Source of the DNA: Brachyspira sp. SAP_772
GTDB taxonomy: Bacteria > Spirochaetota > Brachyspiria > Brachyspirales > Brachyspiraceae
Assembly (NCBI RefSeq): GCF_009755885.1
Contig: NZ_VYIX01000001.1
Span: forward strand, 124,001 to 188,000
Direction of reading: 5' to 3'
DNA length: 64,000 bases
The notes beneath the pieces were generated by a model. That model saw nothing but the letters and a program-made list of their open reading frames with translations, did no database searches and was not told the DNA's origin. Position 1 is the stretch's first letter; the number at the start of each line of letters is the position of its first letter. Positions 42,776 to 52,497 of this stretch are shown here, piece by piece. Position numbers and translations under genes: made by a program.

Positions 42776-44137
42776 GTGGAAGTTTCAATAATACTTATAA
42801 TGATGCTAATAGTTGTATTGGGAGTTGCAACTAATTTTATTGTAAAGAGCGGTTCTTATCCTGCTAAATTAAAACGCATTACGCAGTATTATGAAGAGGG
42901 TAATGCAGAGCTTGCAATGAAAGAAATTAATGAACTTGACCCCAAATTTAAAAAAGATCCGCTTATATTATGGTATAGTGCTAATTTATATTATAAGCAA
43001 AATCAGTATATATTAGCTATGGCATCATTACAATCTATGTTAGATGGGGCATATTTCACCAAAGATGTTACTGAATTAAAAGTGCGTGAGTTTTTAGCTA
43101 ATATTTATGAAGAGACTGGAAATGCTAAAAAAGCTTTAGATGAATATGATTATATAATAAAAATAAAAAATCAAGATTATGATTCTCTATATAAAGCAGG
43201 ACTTATATCTTATCAAAGCGGTGAATGGATATTAGCTCAAAAATATTTGTCATTAGCAGCTACACGTAATGACAGTAATCCTGAATTGTTGTATATGCTT
43301 GCTTATTCTTATTATAAAATGAGAAGCTATCATGCAGCACAGCAGAATATTGAAAAGGCTATAGCTTTAGATTCTTCTAATTATAATTATCATTTACTTT
43401 ATGGACGAATATTATCTGCTTCGAGAGATTTCCAAAATGCTGTAAAAGAATTAGAAATATCTTATGACAGCAGTTTTATGGATAATAAAGATAGTATATC
43501 ATTAGATTTGGCTAATTCTTATTATGAACTTGGAGATTATGATAAGGCTAATAAATATTATAGGGAAGTGCTTACTAAAGATAATATTGCAAATGAAAAA
43601 GTTGTAGATGAAAGATATAGATATGCTGAAACTTTAGTTAAACAAAAACATTTTGAAGAGGCTGTTAAACAGTGGGAAATAATAAAATCTGTAAGAAACA
43701 TATATTTGGATGTTGATCAAAAATTAAAAACTTATAGCTCTATTATAGCTAATACTGCATTTAGAACAGCATTAGAAATGGATGTTATTGATTATTTGGA
43801 AAAACATTTCTATAGAATATTAACTTTAAATGGATATATTGTAACAGACCATACTAAAAAGTCTGATAGTTTAGTTTTCTTTGTAACTATTAAAAAGTTT
43901 GGTTCTGAAGGTCAATCATATAAAAGTACTTTTGCTTTGGATACTTCTGGATATCCTATGAGACAAAATACTGTAGATGAGTTTATGGATTATGCTAGGG
44001 CGTATAAGAGTGCTCACTCATTCTTAATAAGTATAGGTGATTTTGCTCCTAATTTGAAAGTTGATGATACTGTGATGATTATAGAGCCTGAAAGATTTGA
44101 AGCTATTATTGAAGGCGTTATATCATTCAGCGACTAA
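42776..44137 (+). CDS. Membrane-anchored TPR protein
   Basis: The 453-residue protein starts at GTG after AAAGGA. An N-terminal membrane anchor (SIILIMMLIVVLGVATNFI) is followed by about eight TPR repeats (YEEGNAELAMKEINELDPKF, LYKAGLISYQSGEWILAQKY, YYELGDYDKANKYYREVL). The C-terminal 130 residues, starting about IYLDVDQKLKTYS, have a beta-rich domain (DSLVFFVTIKKFGSEGQSYKS) of unknown type. It is probably a periplasmic or cytoplasmic-facing scaffold that works with the membrane protein just upstream. Confidence 0.8.
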   Translation: MEVSIILIMMLIVVLGVATNFIVKSGSYPAKLKRITQYYEEGNAELAMKEINELDPKFKKDPLILWYSANLYYKQNQYILAMASLQSMLDGAYFTKDVTELKVREFLANIYEETGNAKKALDEYDYIIKIKNQDYDSLYKAGLISYQSGEWILAQKYLSLAATRNDSNPELLYMLAYSYYKMRSYHAAQQNIEKAIALDSSNYNYHLLYGRILSASRDFQNAVKELEISYDSSFMDNKDSISLDLANSYYELGDYDKANKYYREVLTKDNIANEKVVDERYRYAETLVKQKHFEEAVKQWEIIKSVRNIYLDVDQKLKTYSSIIANTAFRTALEMDVIDYLEKHFYRILTLNGYIVTDHTKKSDSLVFFVTIKKFGSEGQSYKSTFALDTSGYPMRQNTVDEFMDYARAYKSAHSFLISIGDFAPNLKVDDTVMIIEPERFEAIIEGVISFSD

Positions 44138-44236
44138 TTATTTTTGTAAAGCTCTATATTCAAAAAAAGTAAAAACTCTTACTTGAAAAAAAAGAAAAAT
44201 ATATTATTCTTTTTTTAAAAAATGTTTGGAGTTTTT

Positions 44237-45394
44237 ATGATTAAGAAAGTATTATTGTTAGTTTTATTTTTATTTGTTGCTTGCAGTAATAAGGATAATT
44301 TAGAGAAAAATCAGGAAAATATAGAAAATAATTATATAGATACTAATCAAAACACTTTACCAACAACAACTGTTAAAAGTGATGGTGATTATAATGAATG
44401 GTTTTCGCCTTATACTTTTATGAAAAATGATAATGGCTCTATGGCTCAGTTGGCTTTAAATGATATGGTTTTTCCAGAATATAATATTGCTCAATTTAGA
44501 TTTACTTATATAGATGAAAATTTAATAAAGACTTATTTTTATTCTAATGCCGCTATTGATAATGATGGAGCTGATATGTATGCTCAGTCTGATGCAGGCG
44601 ATACAATAAGAGGCGATTATTATAATAAAAACTTTACCATTACAACAAAAATAGATGAAGTAGATATTAGTGCTTTAGATTTTGTTTCTGCTGTATCATA
44701 CAACTATTTATACACAAACTCATCTCAAAATGATTCTCTTGGAAATGGCTCTGCTTTCTTTTATAAAGATTCTATATTTGTGCTTATTCCAAGCGATACA
44801 AATAATTTAGAAGTTTATGATAAAATAACTTTAGACATTAATGATAATATTGACAACATTACAAGAGATGAAACATTATGGCTAAAAAATGAAACGCTTC
44901 CTTTATTTGAAAAGGCTATGAGTGATTTTTATAATGACTGGTATACAAACTCAGAGTATAGTTATGAGTATATAGCAGGTAAAGATATATTATATTTTAA
45001 CAATACAACAATATCTATCAATAGCTATTCTTCTATATATATGGGAGGAGCTCATGGAGTTTATAATAATACATCTTTAGTTTATTCTCTTAAAGATGGA
45101 GAGAAAATTTCAATTACAGATTTAATAAAAGACTTTAAAGATAAAAAATTGCTTATTACAATGAAATCTAAACTTCTTTCTATAAGTGACAGAACAGAAG
45201 AAGATTATTTAGTTCCTCTTGATGAAATAACTTTAGAAGACACTAGCTTTTATGTATATAAAGATGGTATTCACTTTGTATGGCCTATTTACAGTATTAC
45301 AGCTTATGTTCAAGGTGAAACAGAGATAGTTTATTCTTTTGATGAAATAAGACCTTTTGTAAAAGAAGAGTACTTATATATATTAGAAGAATAA
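44237..45394 (+). CDS. Lipoprotein with DUF3298 (RsiV-like) domain
   Basis: About 385 residues. The start is the second ATG (44237), five bases after GGAG; the first ATG at 44222 precedes the site. The signal sequence ends in LFVACS, a lipobox with Cys at about 17. The mature part has a DUF4163/DUF3298 arrangement: SVNYLYTNSSQND-like strands, then SSIYMGGAHGVYNN and SLKDGEKISITDLI. This domain occurs in RsiV-type anti-sigma factors, which bind lysozyme, and in many exported proteins of unknown role. There is no cytoplasmic domain here. The gene stands alone. Confidence 0.82.
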   Translation: MIKKVLLLVLFLFVACSNKDNLEKNQENIENNYIDTNQNTLPTTTVKSDGDYNEWFSPYTFMKNDNGSMAQLALNDMVFPEYNIAQFRFTYIDENLIKTYFYSNAAIDNDGADMYAQSDAGDTIRGDYYNKNFTITTKIDEVDISALDFVSAVSYNYLYTNSSQNDSLGNGSAFFYKDSIFVLIPSDTNNLEVYDKITLDINDNIDNITRDETLWLKNETLPLFEKAMSDFYNDWYTNSEYSYEYIAGKDILYFNNTTISINSYSSIYMGGAHGVYNNTSLVYSLKDGEKISITDLIKDFKDKKLLITMKSKLLSISDRTEEDYLVPLDEITLEDTSFYVYKDGIHFVWPIYSITAYVQGETEIVYSFDEIRPFVKEEYLYILEE

Positions 45395-45430
45395 TTGTTT
45401 TGTATGTAGTATTATTGATAGCATATGAAC

Positions 45431-45459
45431 TTGACTTTTAATAGTAAATTTGCTATACT
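45431..45459 (+). promoter_or_regulatory. Promoter of the Cys-rich protein-rsmA operon
   Basis: TTGACT (45431-45436), 17 bases, TATACT (45454-45459), 41 bases before the start codon at 45500. Confidence 0.7.
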
Positions 45460-45499
45460 GTAGTTATAAAACAATATAATTAATTTATGGTAAGTATTT

Positions 45500-45808
45500 A
45501 TGACTGAAGAACAAAATGAACAATCTCCAGAATGCGGAGGTATTTATTGTGCTAATTGCAGATATTGTGTTTTATTTAGAAAAGCTAGCGGAATAGACGG
45601 CTCACAATATTTGCTAAGAGTAAAATGTACTCAGGAACAATGGCGTAAAAAACTTGGTGAAGAAAAAATGTACAAGTATTTTACAGTTGCAAGAAGAACT
45701 GTAGAGAAGTGTGATGATTATAAGGATATGGGCGATTTAAGAAGCTTCCTAAAAATCCTACGCAAAAGTTTGCCAGTACGCGATGAAGTCTATTCTATAA
45801 AAAAATAG
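45500..45808 (+). CDS. Small cysteine-rich protein
   Basis: A 102-residue protein, not recognised by family. It has cysteines in a dense pattern at the N-terminus (CGGIYCANCRYC, about 12-23), then one in VKCTQEQW and one in VEKCDDY. This suggests a zinc- or iron-sulfur-binding site. No signal peptide is visible, so it is cytoplasmic. It heads an operon with the TPR lipoprotein, a membrane protein and rsmA, spaced by 9-12 bases or overlapping. Confidence 0.75.
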   Translation: MTEEQNEQSPECGGIYCANCRYCVLFRKASGIDGSQYLLRVKCTQEQWRKKLGEEKMYKYFTVARRTVEKCDDYKDMGDLRSFLKILRKSLPVRDEVYSIKK

Positions 45809-45820
45809 TGGATTTTATTG

Positions 45821-46258
45821 GTGAAAAAAACTTATTATTTATTGCTTATTTTTGCTTTATTATCAATTTCTTGTGCTACAACTGTACAAGTGGATGCTGA
45901 AGAAAGATATCCTAAAATCATAGCAGAAAAAGCTTATACTGAATTTAATAATAAAAGATATAAAAATGCTATAGCATATTATCAATATATCATAGACAAC
46001 TTTGATAGAAATAATTTTGCTAAAGATGTTTCTTGGGCTTATTATGAAATAGGATTCTGTTATTATTATCAGAATAAGTATGAAGAGGCTATAGATTATT
46101 TTAATATTGTTATAAATGATTTTGCAGTGCTGCCTCCTAAAATATTGGCTCAAAAAGTTATGCAGGATATTTATGACAAAAAACCTAAATTAAGACCTAT
46201 TGAAGCAGTAGAAGAAGTAATAGAGGATGTTGAGCAAGTAATTGATGTGGAAGAATAA
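45821..46258 (+). CDS. Small TPR lipoprotein
   Basis: About 145 residues. The signal sequence KKTYYLLLIFALLSISCA ends in a relaxed lipobox (Cys at about 18). The mature part has two or three TPR helices (AYTEFNNKRYKNAIAYYQYI, AYYEIGFCYYYQNKYEEAI), followed by an acidic tail (AVEEVIEDVEQVIDVEE). It resembles the small TPR (BamD-like) lipoproteins that sit on the inner face of the outer membrane. The start is GTG 45821 or TTG 45818; the codons are adjacent. Its stop overlaps the next start. Confidence 0.75.
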   Translation: MKKTYYLLLIFALLSISCATTVQVDAEERYPKIIAEKAYTEFNNKRYKNAIAYYQYIIDNFDRNNFAKDVSWAYYEIGFCYYYQNKYEEAIDYFNIVINDFAVLPPKILAQKVMQDIYDKKPKLRPIEAVEEVIEDVEQVIDVEE

Positions 46259-47979
46259 TGAAAAAAATTGGTATAATTCTAAGATTGATACTAAGCTTTT
46301 CTATTATTAGTATTATTTCAATATTTTTTATATTTCTACTATATAACATATATACTAGAGGTGAGGGTAAAGTATACGATTTACCAGTATATATTCTTAT
46401 TTCGCTTCTTATATATAAAAACTTCATTCCTTTTATAATTGCTTTAAGTGTGTATTCTGCCTTTTTTAAAGGTTATTATTTACCCGGTTTACAAATATCT
46501 AGAATCATTGCTATACCTATCGCTTTAATAGTTGTATTGACTACATTTTTTGGATTTTATGATTATTTTTTAATTGACAAATTGGTGTATGCATTAAAAG
46601 AATATAATACAAATAAAGATTATAGATATTTTAATCAGTATAAATCATCATTAAAAGAAAATGAATATCAAATGGCAAAATATGAATTTGATAATGGAAA
46701 TTTGAATGAGGCAGAGAAATTAGCTAGAAATGCTTTAATATATGATAGAAATGACGGTAATATTTTATTATTGTTAAAAGATATTGAAAATAAAAAAAAT
46801 GAATTAGAAGAGCTTGCCAATACTGATAGAGCTACTTATGTAAATAATTTACTTTCTCAAGGTTCTAGGGCTTTTAGTCTTTCAAATTATACTCTTGCTA
46901 ATAGATATTATAATGATGTACTTAAAATTGATAGACATAACCCAATAGCTATTTATTATCTTAATAAAATTGGCATTATACAAAATAACAAACCTGCTTA
47001 TATAGGTAATAACTTCTATGATTCATTAACATACGGTAAGCTTGCAGATACTATAGAATTATATAGAAATGGAGATTTTTGGAAAGCTTATAGCAGTATA
47101 TCTAATTTATTTGTTAATTATCCTGATATCAATGAAATTAGCACATATTATTCTTTAATAGTTGATAGTATTGATAGGTATGATTTTTTTATAGATAGAG
47201 CACAAGAGATTAGAAAATTCTTTATTGAAGATTATTATTCTATAACAAACACAACAATGTTAGAAAATAATGGTATTACTTTAATGCTTAATAATAATAC
47301 CATGCTTTGTGCACTTTATAGTATTTTTCTTAGAGAGTCATTGTATTTATATGATGTATCTATTATTAATTTAGATAATGAGTTAAAAGCTACAAATAAA
47401 GTAATATATAAATATGGTAAAATAACTGATTCATATAATGCCCCAAATATGAAAAATATTATTTTAAAAGCAAAGTTTAATCCTGTAAATAACACTTATA
47501 ATAACAACAATATAACTGAAAATATTATTCCTATTAATATGTCTGATAGTGCTATGAAAAATATTAAATATTATACATATATAGTATTAAGCTACACAGG
47601 ATTCAAAGATATTATGAGCTTAAAAACAGAGCTTCCTTTATTTGGTTATTCTAATGATCTTGTTATTAATGTTTTATTTAAAAAGATTTTATCTCCGATT
47701 TATTATTTACTATTGTTTATAATAATAGCATATTTCTCATTTAGATATAATATTTATGTTAAAAAAGATGCCTCTATTGGTTTTACTGCAAATTTAATAG
47801 GTATTATTGGTACTATATTATTTGTACTGCTTTATATTATAGTTCTTAATTATATAAATACACATATACTTATGGTTTTAGGTATTAATATAAGTATTAT
47901 AATAATGCTTAGTTTTGCTGTTATTATGATATTATTGTTTTTATTACAGATGTCAAGAATAAATAAATATGTTAAATAA
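46258..47979 (+). CDS. Polytopic membrane protein with TPR-like middle
   Basis: I do not recognise this 573-residue protein. The N-terminus has three hydrophobic segments (about 8-30, 45-70, 80-105). The middle (about 130-460) is soluble, with TPR-like helices (NEAEKLARNALIYDRNDGNI, NYTLANRYYNDVLKIDRHNP). Three more membrane segments lie near the end (about 478-568). The start overlaps the preceding stop (TAATG), and its end overlaps rsmA by 11 bases, so it is tightly coupled. It may work in envelope assembly with the preceding lipoprotein; this is context only. Confidence 0.7.
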   Translation: MKKIGIILRLILSFSIISIISIFFIFLLYNIYTRGEGKVYDLPVYILISLLIYKNFIPFIIALSVYSAFFKGYYLPGLQISRIIAIPIALIVVLTTFFGFYDYFLIDKLVYALKEYNTNKDYRYFNQYKSSLKENEYQMAKYEFDNGNLNEAEKLARNALIYDRNDGNILLLLKDIENKKNELEELANTDRATYVNNLLSQGSRAFSLSNYTLANRYYNDVLKIDRHNPIAIYYLNKIGIIQNNKPAYIGNNFYDSLTYGKLADTIELYRNGDFWKAYSSISNLFVNYPDINEISTYYSLIVDSIDRYDFFIDRAQEIRKFFIEDYYSITNTTMLENNGITLMLNNNTMLCALYSIFLRESLYLYDVSIINLDNELKATNKVIYKYGKITDSYNAPNMKNIILKAKFNPVNNTYNNNNITENIIPINMSDSAMKNIKYYTYIVLSYTGFKDIMSLKTELPLFGYSNDLVINVLFKKILSPIYYLLLFIIIAYFSFRYNIYVKKDASIGFTANLIGIIGTILFVLLYIIVLNYINTHILMVLGINISIIIMLSFAVIMILLFLLQMSRINKYVK

Positions 47980-48820
47980 TGTATATTCAAAATCAGAAAT
48001 TACTGAGTATTTAAAAAATAAGTCTATATTTCCAAACAAAAATAGAGGTCAGAATTTTTTATGCGACAGAAACATTGCTTATAATATAGCAAACACTGTG
48101 CCTAAAGATATTTTGAGAGGGAGTGATGCTATAGAGATAGGAGGGGGCTTAGGTTCTTTAAGTAATGTGCTTGTTGATATATATAAAAATAATCTCACTA
48201 TAGTTGAATATGATAATGCTTTGTATAATCATTTGAAAGAGACTTATAAAGATATAAATATTATTCATAGTGATATACTAAAAGTTGATATTAACGATAT
48301 AGATAAAAATAAAAACTTTGATGTATACGGTAATATTCCATACAATATAGCAAGCCCTATAATAGAATGGCTTTTTTGTGATTGCTATAATAGATGGAAC
48401 TATGCTGTTTTTATGGTACAAAGCGATTTTGCAAACAGATTAATTGCAAAAGAGGGCAGTGAAGATTATTCTGCTTTAACATTGTTTGCAAGTTTTATGT
48501 CTGATATTAAATTAGAATACAATGTATCAAAAGAAGTGTTTTATCCTATTCCAAAAGTAACATCATCTATTATAAGCATTAAGCCTAAACAAGTTGATTT
48601 GAGTATGCTTAATATTTTTAAGTCTGTTTCAAAAACTTTATTTCACAACAGAAGAAAAACTATAAAAAATAATTTTTTAAAATCTCCATATATTGATATT
48701 GATAAAGATAAAATAGATGAAATATTAAAAAAAGCAAATATTGATAAAGAAATTAGAGGGGAATCTTTGAGTATAGAAAAAGTAAAAGAGCTTTCTCTAA
48801 TAATAAAAGATTATGTTTAA
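47969..48820 (+). CDS. rsmA: 16S rRNA (adenine1518/1519-N6,N6)-dimethyltransferase
   Basis: RsmA (KsgA) dimethylates two adenines in helix 45 of 16S rRNA during small-subunit assembly. The 283-residue protein shows NRGQNFLCDRN (the typical GQNFL start), AIEIGGGLGSLS (SAM motif I), IHSDILK, and YGNIPYNIASPII (NIPY motif IV), then FANRLIAKEGSEDYSAL and FHNRRKTIKNNF. All are in the right order. The gene overlaps the end of the preceding membrane protein gene and converges on the lipoprotein at 48817 with a 4-base overlap. Confidence 0.95.
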   Translation: MLNNVYSKSEITEYLKNKSIFPNKNRGQNFLCDRNIAYNIANTVPKDILRGSDAIEIGGGLGSLSNVLVDIYKNNLTIVEYDNALYNHLKETYKDINIIHSDILKVDINDIDKNKNFDVYGNIPYNIASPIIEWLFCDCYNRWNYAVFMVQSDFANRLIAKEGSEDYSALTLFASFMSDIKLEYNVSKEVFYPIPKVTSSIISIKPKQVDLSMLNIFKSVSKTLFHNRRKTIKNNFLKSPYIDIDKDKIDEILKKANIDKEIRGESLSIEKVKELSLIIKDYV

Positions 48821-49341
48821 GTTCTTTGTTTTATAGAGTTTATTATATCGTTTATAGTTTTATCATCTTTTTTGCTATTGGCATTATATATAGCAGTTAT
48901 TTGAAGTATGTTATTGCCGTTTAGCATTATAAAGCTTCTTTGATATGTTTTGTTTGGCCCATAATAATAGCTAATTAATATATCATAGGCATTAGTTTGT
49001 TCTTTGTAATATCCTTCTTTTTCTACTTTTACTTCTTTTAATACTTTATTATTTATAACGCCATTTATTATACCTTCTTTTGAAGCTAAAATATCTATTG
49101 GGTAATTAGATTTTGTGTATGAAACATTGTATATAGAAGTTTTTGTTTCTATGCCGTAGGAATCTATTATTTTAAAGTTTGGATTATATTCTACCATGTT
49201 GTTTATATAGTTTTGCTCAAAGTTTTCTGGTATATCTACTGTTATATCATCGAATATAACTGTGATGTTTTCTATTTTTTTACAGGAAGATAGAATTATA
49301 GTAATTAATAATATATATAATAATTTTTTATTCATAATCAT
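48817..49341 (-). CDS. Small lipoprotein of unknown function
   Basis: About 172-174 residues. The signal sequence (KKLLYILLITIILSSCKK) has a lipobox LSSC. The mature protein has FDDITVDIPENFEQNYINNM and later SYYYGPNKTYQRSFIMLNGNNILQI, a pattern of a small alpha/beta sensor-like domain similar to PsbP-like or DcrB-like proteins. No domain is firmly recognised. It is monocistronic and convergent with rsmA. Either of two close ATGs (49341, 49335) could be the start. Confidence 0.72.
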   Translation of the reverse strand: MIMNKKLLYILLITIILSSCKKIENITVIFDDITVDIPENFEQNYINNMVEYNPNFKIIDSYGIETKTSIYNVSYTKSNYPIDILASKEGIINGVINNKVLKEVKVEKEGYYKEQTNAYDILISYYYGPNKTYQRSFIMLNGNNILQITAIYNANSKKDDKTINDIINSIKQRT

Positions 49342-49399
49342 TTATTATACATTAATAGTGTTTTTAAAGCAAAAAAATATTAATTTTTAGTATAAAAAG

Positions 49400-49427
49400 T
49401 TGTAAAAATATTTCTATGTTTTATAAT
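49400..49427 (+). promoter_or_regulatory. Candidate promoter of pyk
   Basis: TTGTAA (49400-49405), 16 bases, TATAAT (49422-49427), 30 bases before the start codon. Confidence 0.4.
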
Positions 49428-49456
49428 ATTTTCTATATAAGAGGTGGTAAAATATT

Positions 49457-50890
49457 ATGAGAAAAACAAAAATAATTGCAACTTTAGGCCCTAGATGGTC
49501 TAATGAAGAAATGGTAAAAAAGATAATAGCAAATGGTGCTGATGTATGCAGACTTAATTTTTCATTTGGAAGCTATGATGAACATTTAGAGAGAATAAAC
49601 ATAATAAGAAAAGTTTCTGAAGAGTTGGGTAAACCTGTAGCGATATTAGCAGATTTGCAGGGACCAAAAATAAGAATAGGTAAGTTAAAAGAGAATATTA
49701 CAGTAAAAGAGGGTGATATTGTAAAATTAAGCGGACATAAAGAGACTAATGATGAAAGCATAATACCTACTACACATGAGAACATTGCTCATGATGTAAA
49801 GGCTGGTTCATTACTTTTGATAGCTGACGGCACTATACAGCTTATAGTAGAGTCTAGTGATGAGGCTTCAAAGCTTGTTGTATGTAAGGTTATAACAGGG
49901 GGCACTATATTAAGCAGTAAAGGCATTAACTTACCCGGTGCTCATGTAACAACAGAGGTTTTAACAGAGAAAGATGTTAATGATGCCTTGTTTGCTGCTA
50001 AAAACGGTGCTAATTATTTAGGTATGAGTTTTGTGAGAAGAGCAGAGGACGTTATAAGGCTTAGAAAGATATTAGATGATAATGATTTTAAGCATGTTGG
50101 AATAGTATCAAAAATAGAAAATACTGAGTCATTAGAGAATTTAGAGAGCATAATAAAAGAGTCTGACGGTGTAATGGTGGCAAGAGGAGATTTGGGAGTA
50201 GAAATACCATTTGGAGAGGTTCCTGTTTGGCAGAAGAAAATACTAAAAATGGCAAACGATATGGGTAAAATTACAATAATAGCTACCCAAATGCTTGAGA
50301 GTATGACAAAAAGCCCTGTTCCTTCAAGGGCAGAGGCTAGCGATGTTGCTAATGCTGTATTAGACGGCACTGATGTTGTAATGATGTCTGCGGAGACTGC
50401 TTCGGGTGATTATCCTATAGAGTCTGTGAAGGCTATGGTTTCTATAGTGGAGGCTGCTGAGAGGTCTATTAATAAAACTTCTCATGATAATATGACTTAT
50501 TTGGACAGCGGTGTTAATGATGCTTTGGCTGACAGTGCTTCTTATTTATCATATAGTTTAGATAATAAGGCAATAATAGCTCTTTCAAGGTCTGGAAGAA
50601 CTGTTAGGAATTTATCTAAAAAAAGACCAAAAACTCCTATAGTGTTTATGTCGGCTGATAATAATCTTTGTAATGGTCTTGCTATATGTCATAATGTTTA
50701 TACTATACATATGCCTGAAGATTTGAACTTTAGTGCTGGTATTAGTCACGGAGGCGAGATTAACATACTTGAAGATACTTTGGTAGAGCATAAACTAGCA
50801 GAACACAAAGACAGAATTATTGTAGTGAGTGGAAGTAAATGGCAGGGCAGGTGGCAAGAGAATAGTGTACGTGTAGTAGTAATGCACTAA
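49457..50890 (+). CDS. pyk: Pyruvate kinase
   Basis: This is the final ATP-forming step of glycolysis (phosphoenolpyruvate plus ADP to pyruvate plus ATP). The 477-residue protein has KTKIIATLGP at the start, NFSFGSYDEH, ADLQGPKIRIG, the active-site region GVMVARGDLGVEIP, TQMLESM, and MSAETASGDYP. The C-terminal allosteric domain is complete (IIALSRSGRTVRNLSKKRP). The K in VSKIE at about residue 220 is the expected catalytic lysine. The start is supported by an AAGAGGTGG site. Confidence 0.97.
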   Translation: MRKTKIIATLGPRWSNEEMVKKIIANGADVCRLNFSFGSYDEHLERINIIRKVSEELGKPVAILADLQGPKIRIGKLKENITVKEGDIVKLSGHKETNDESIIPTTHENIAHDVKAGSLLLIADGTIQLIVESSDEASKLVVCKVITGGTILSSKGINLPGAHVTTEVLTEKDVNDALFAAKNGANYLGMSFVRRAEDVIRLRKILDDNDFKHVGIVSKIENTESLENLESIIKESDGVMVARGDLGVEIPFGEVPVWQKKILKMANDMGKITIIATQMLESMTKSPVPSRAEASDVANAVLDGTDVVMMSAETASGDYPIESVKAMVSIVEAAERSINKTSHDNMTYLDSGVNDALADSASYLSYSLDNKAIIALSRSGRTVRNLSKKRPKTPIVFMSADNNLCNGLAICHNVYTIHMPEDLNFSAGISHGGEINILEDTLVEHKLAEHKDRIIVVSGSKWQGRWQENSVRVVVMH

Positions 50891-50989
50891 ATTTGGGTAT
50901 AAGAGCCGTTTAAAAAGCACTATTAGTTTAGTAATTTTCAAGGTAATTTTGGGTGTATATTTAAATGACTATATTTTGTTATATAGTTT

Positions 50990-51185
50990 TTTTCTTCAAC
51001 TTTTTCCCGCATTCGCGGTGCGGACTTCGTCAAAGTTGCAAAAAGTGCAATTTATTTAGCCTTATATTAAGAAAATATGTATTAAATATATTATAAAACC
51101 TAAATTTAAAATAAAATATAGTCTTTTTGCTTCTTTGGGGCACCAAAAGAAGTGGGGGTACGGGGGCAAAGCCCCCGTAAATAAA
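50990..51185 (+). repeat. Dispersed structured repeat, plus-strand copy
   Basis: Part A has CAACTTT...CAAAGTTG around a GC-rich inner segment (GCGGTGCGGACTTCGTC). Part B has CTTCTTT/AAAAGAAG and a terminal hairpin ACGGGGGC-AAA-GCCCCCGT instead of the CTAG-centred palindrome. The 50891-51362 gap holds otherwise only AT-rich sequence with a weak CGAC...GTCG hairpin at 51250-51272 and the fabG promoter. Confidence 0.7.
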
Positions 51186-51297
51186 AAACTAAAAAAATAT
51201 TTTTGATAAACTTATAAAAATTAGTATATAGTTAGTTCTTATCATTTTTCGACCTTTTAAACAAAAAAGTCGGTAATTTTAAAGTTGCAAAATAGGC

Positions 51298-51326
51298 TTG
51301 ACAAATTTGGCATATTTTGTTTTAAT
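51298..51326 (+). promoter_or_regulatory. Promoter of fabG
   Basis: TTGACA (51298-51303), 17 bases, TTTAAT (51321-51326), 37 bases before the start codon. Confidence 0.65.
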
Positions 51327-51362
51327 TAATGTAAACGTATTTAAATAATTGTAAGGATAATT

Positions 51363-52112
51363 ATGGATTTAAATCTTAAAAATAAAACAGCTTTAGTAAC
51401 AGGCGGAAGCAGAGGAATAGGAAAAAAGATAGCAGAGGCCTTAGCTAATGAAGGAGCTAATGTTGTTGTTACAGCTACAAATATTAATAAGGCTCAAGAA
51501 GTTGCTGATGAATTAAAATCAAAATATAATGTGGAATCACTTGCTTTGGTTCATGATGTGAAATCTAGCGAATCTTGTAAAGAGGTTGTTGCTAAGACTA
51601 TAGAAAAATTTGGTTCTATAGATGTATTAGTTAATAATGCTGGAATTACTAGAGATATGTTAGTTATACAGATGGACGACAGTGCTTGGAATGATGTTAT
51701 AGACACTAATTTGTCTGGAGCATTTTACACTTCAAGAGAAGCTGCTAAAAGTATGTTAAGAGCAAGAAAGGGTAAGATAATTAATATATCAAGTGTTATA
51801 GGAAAAATGGGCAATGCTGGTCAGGTGAATTATGCTGCTGCTAAGGCGGGCATTATAGGAATTACTAAATCTATGGCTAAAGAGTTTGCTCCTCGCGGAA
51901 TATGCGTTAATGCTATAGCACCGGGTTTTATTCAAACAGATATGACAGACGTACTTGCTGAAGATGCTGTAAAAAAAATAATGGATATTACACCTTTAAA
52001 AAAATTAGGTACTGCAGAAGATGTTGCTAATATAGTTGTATTTCTTGCTTCAGATTTGAGCAATTATATAACAGGAGAAGTTATAGCCGTTGATGGCGGC
52101 ATGTCTATGTAA
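51363..52112 (+). CDS. fabG: 3-oxoacyl-[ACP] reductase
   Basis: A short-chain dehydrogenase that reduces beta-ketoacyl-ACP with NADPH in fatty-acid elongation. The 249-residue protein has TGGSRGIGKKIAE (cofactor binding), NNAGITRD, catalytic Ser in NISSVIG, YAAAKAG (Y and K), and NAIAPGFIQTDMT. All are canonical for FabG. It is preceded by AAGGATAATT. acpP and fabF follow on the same strand, forming a fatty-acid synthesis cluster. Confidence 0.95.
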   Translation: MDLNLKNKTALVTGGSRGIGKKIAEALANEGANVVVTATNINKAQEVADELKSKYNVESLALVHDVKSSESCKEVVAKTIEKFGSIDVLVNNAGITRDMLVIQMDDSAWNDVIDTNLSGAFYTSREAAKSMLRARKGKIINISSVIGKMGNAGQVNYAAAKAGIIGITKSMAKEFAPRGICVNAIAPGFIQTDMTDVLAEDAVKKIMDITPLKKLGTAEDVANIVVFLASDLSNYITGEVIAVDGGMSM

Positions 52113-52186
52113 TAGTTAATAAAGTTGCTTTGCACTTTATAATAAATTAAAAATAATAATAAATTAATAAAAAAAGGAGATTCAAC

Positions 52187-52423
52187 ATGGCATTAATCGA
52201 TGAAATTAAAGATGTTGTTGCTAATCAATTAAACATTTCAGACAAAAGTAAAATCACTGATACAGCTTCTTTCGTAGATGATTTGAACGCTGATTCACTT
52301 GATTTAGTAGAGCTTATTATGGAATTAGAAAAACGTTATGATATCAAAATTCCTCAAGAAGAACAAGAAAAGATTAAAAATGTAGCTGATGCTGCTAAAT
52401 ATATTGAAGAGCATAAGAAATAA
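52187..52423 (+). CDS. acpP: Acyl carrier protein
   Basis: A 78-residue acidic carrier of growing acyl chains. The phosphopantetheine attachment serine is in the DSLDLVELIMELE motif (about residues 36-48). It has a strong AAAGGAG ribosome site. It is placed between fabG and fabF, with a terminator after it that may raise its expression relative to fabF. Confidence 0.97.
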   Translation: MALIDEIKDVVANQLNISDKSKITDTASFVDDLNADSLDLVELIMELEKRYDIKIPQEEQEKIKNVADAAKYIEEHKK

Positions 52424-52444
52424 TTTTCTTTAAGAATATTAATT

Positions 52445-52474
52445 ATTCCCGTAATTTTTTGCGGGAATTTTTAT
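52445..52474 (+). terminator. Terminator after acpP
   Basis: ATTCCCG (52445-52451) pairs with CGGGAAT (52462-52468), then TTTTAT. It lies in the acpP-fabF gap, so it is probably partial. Confidence 0.7.
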
Positions 52475-52497
52475 ATTTATAACATATAGGAGTTATT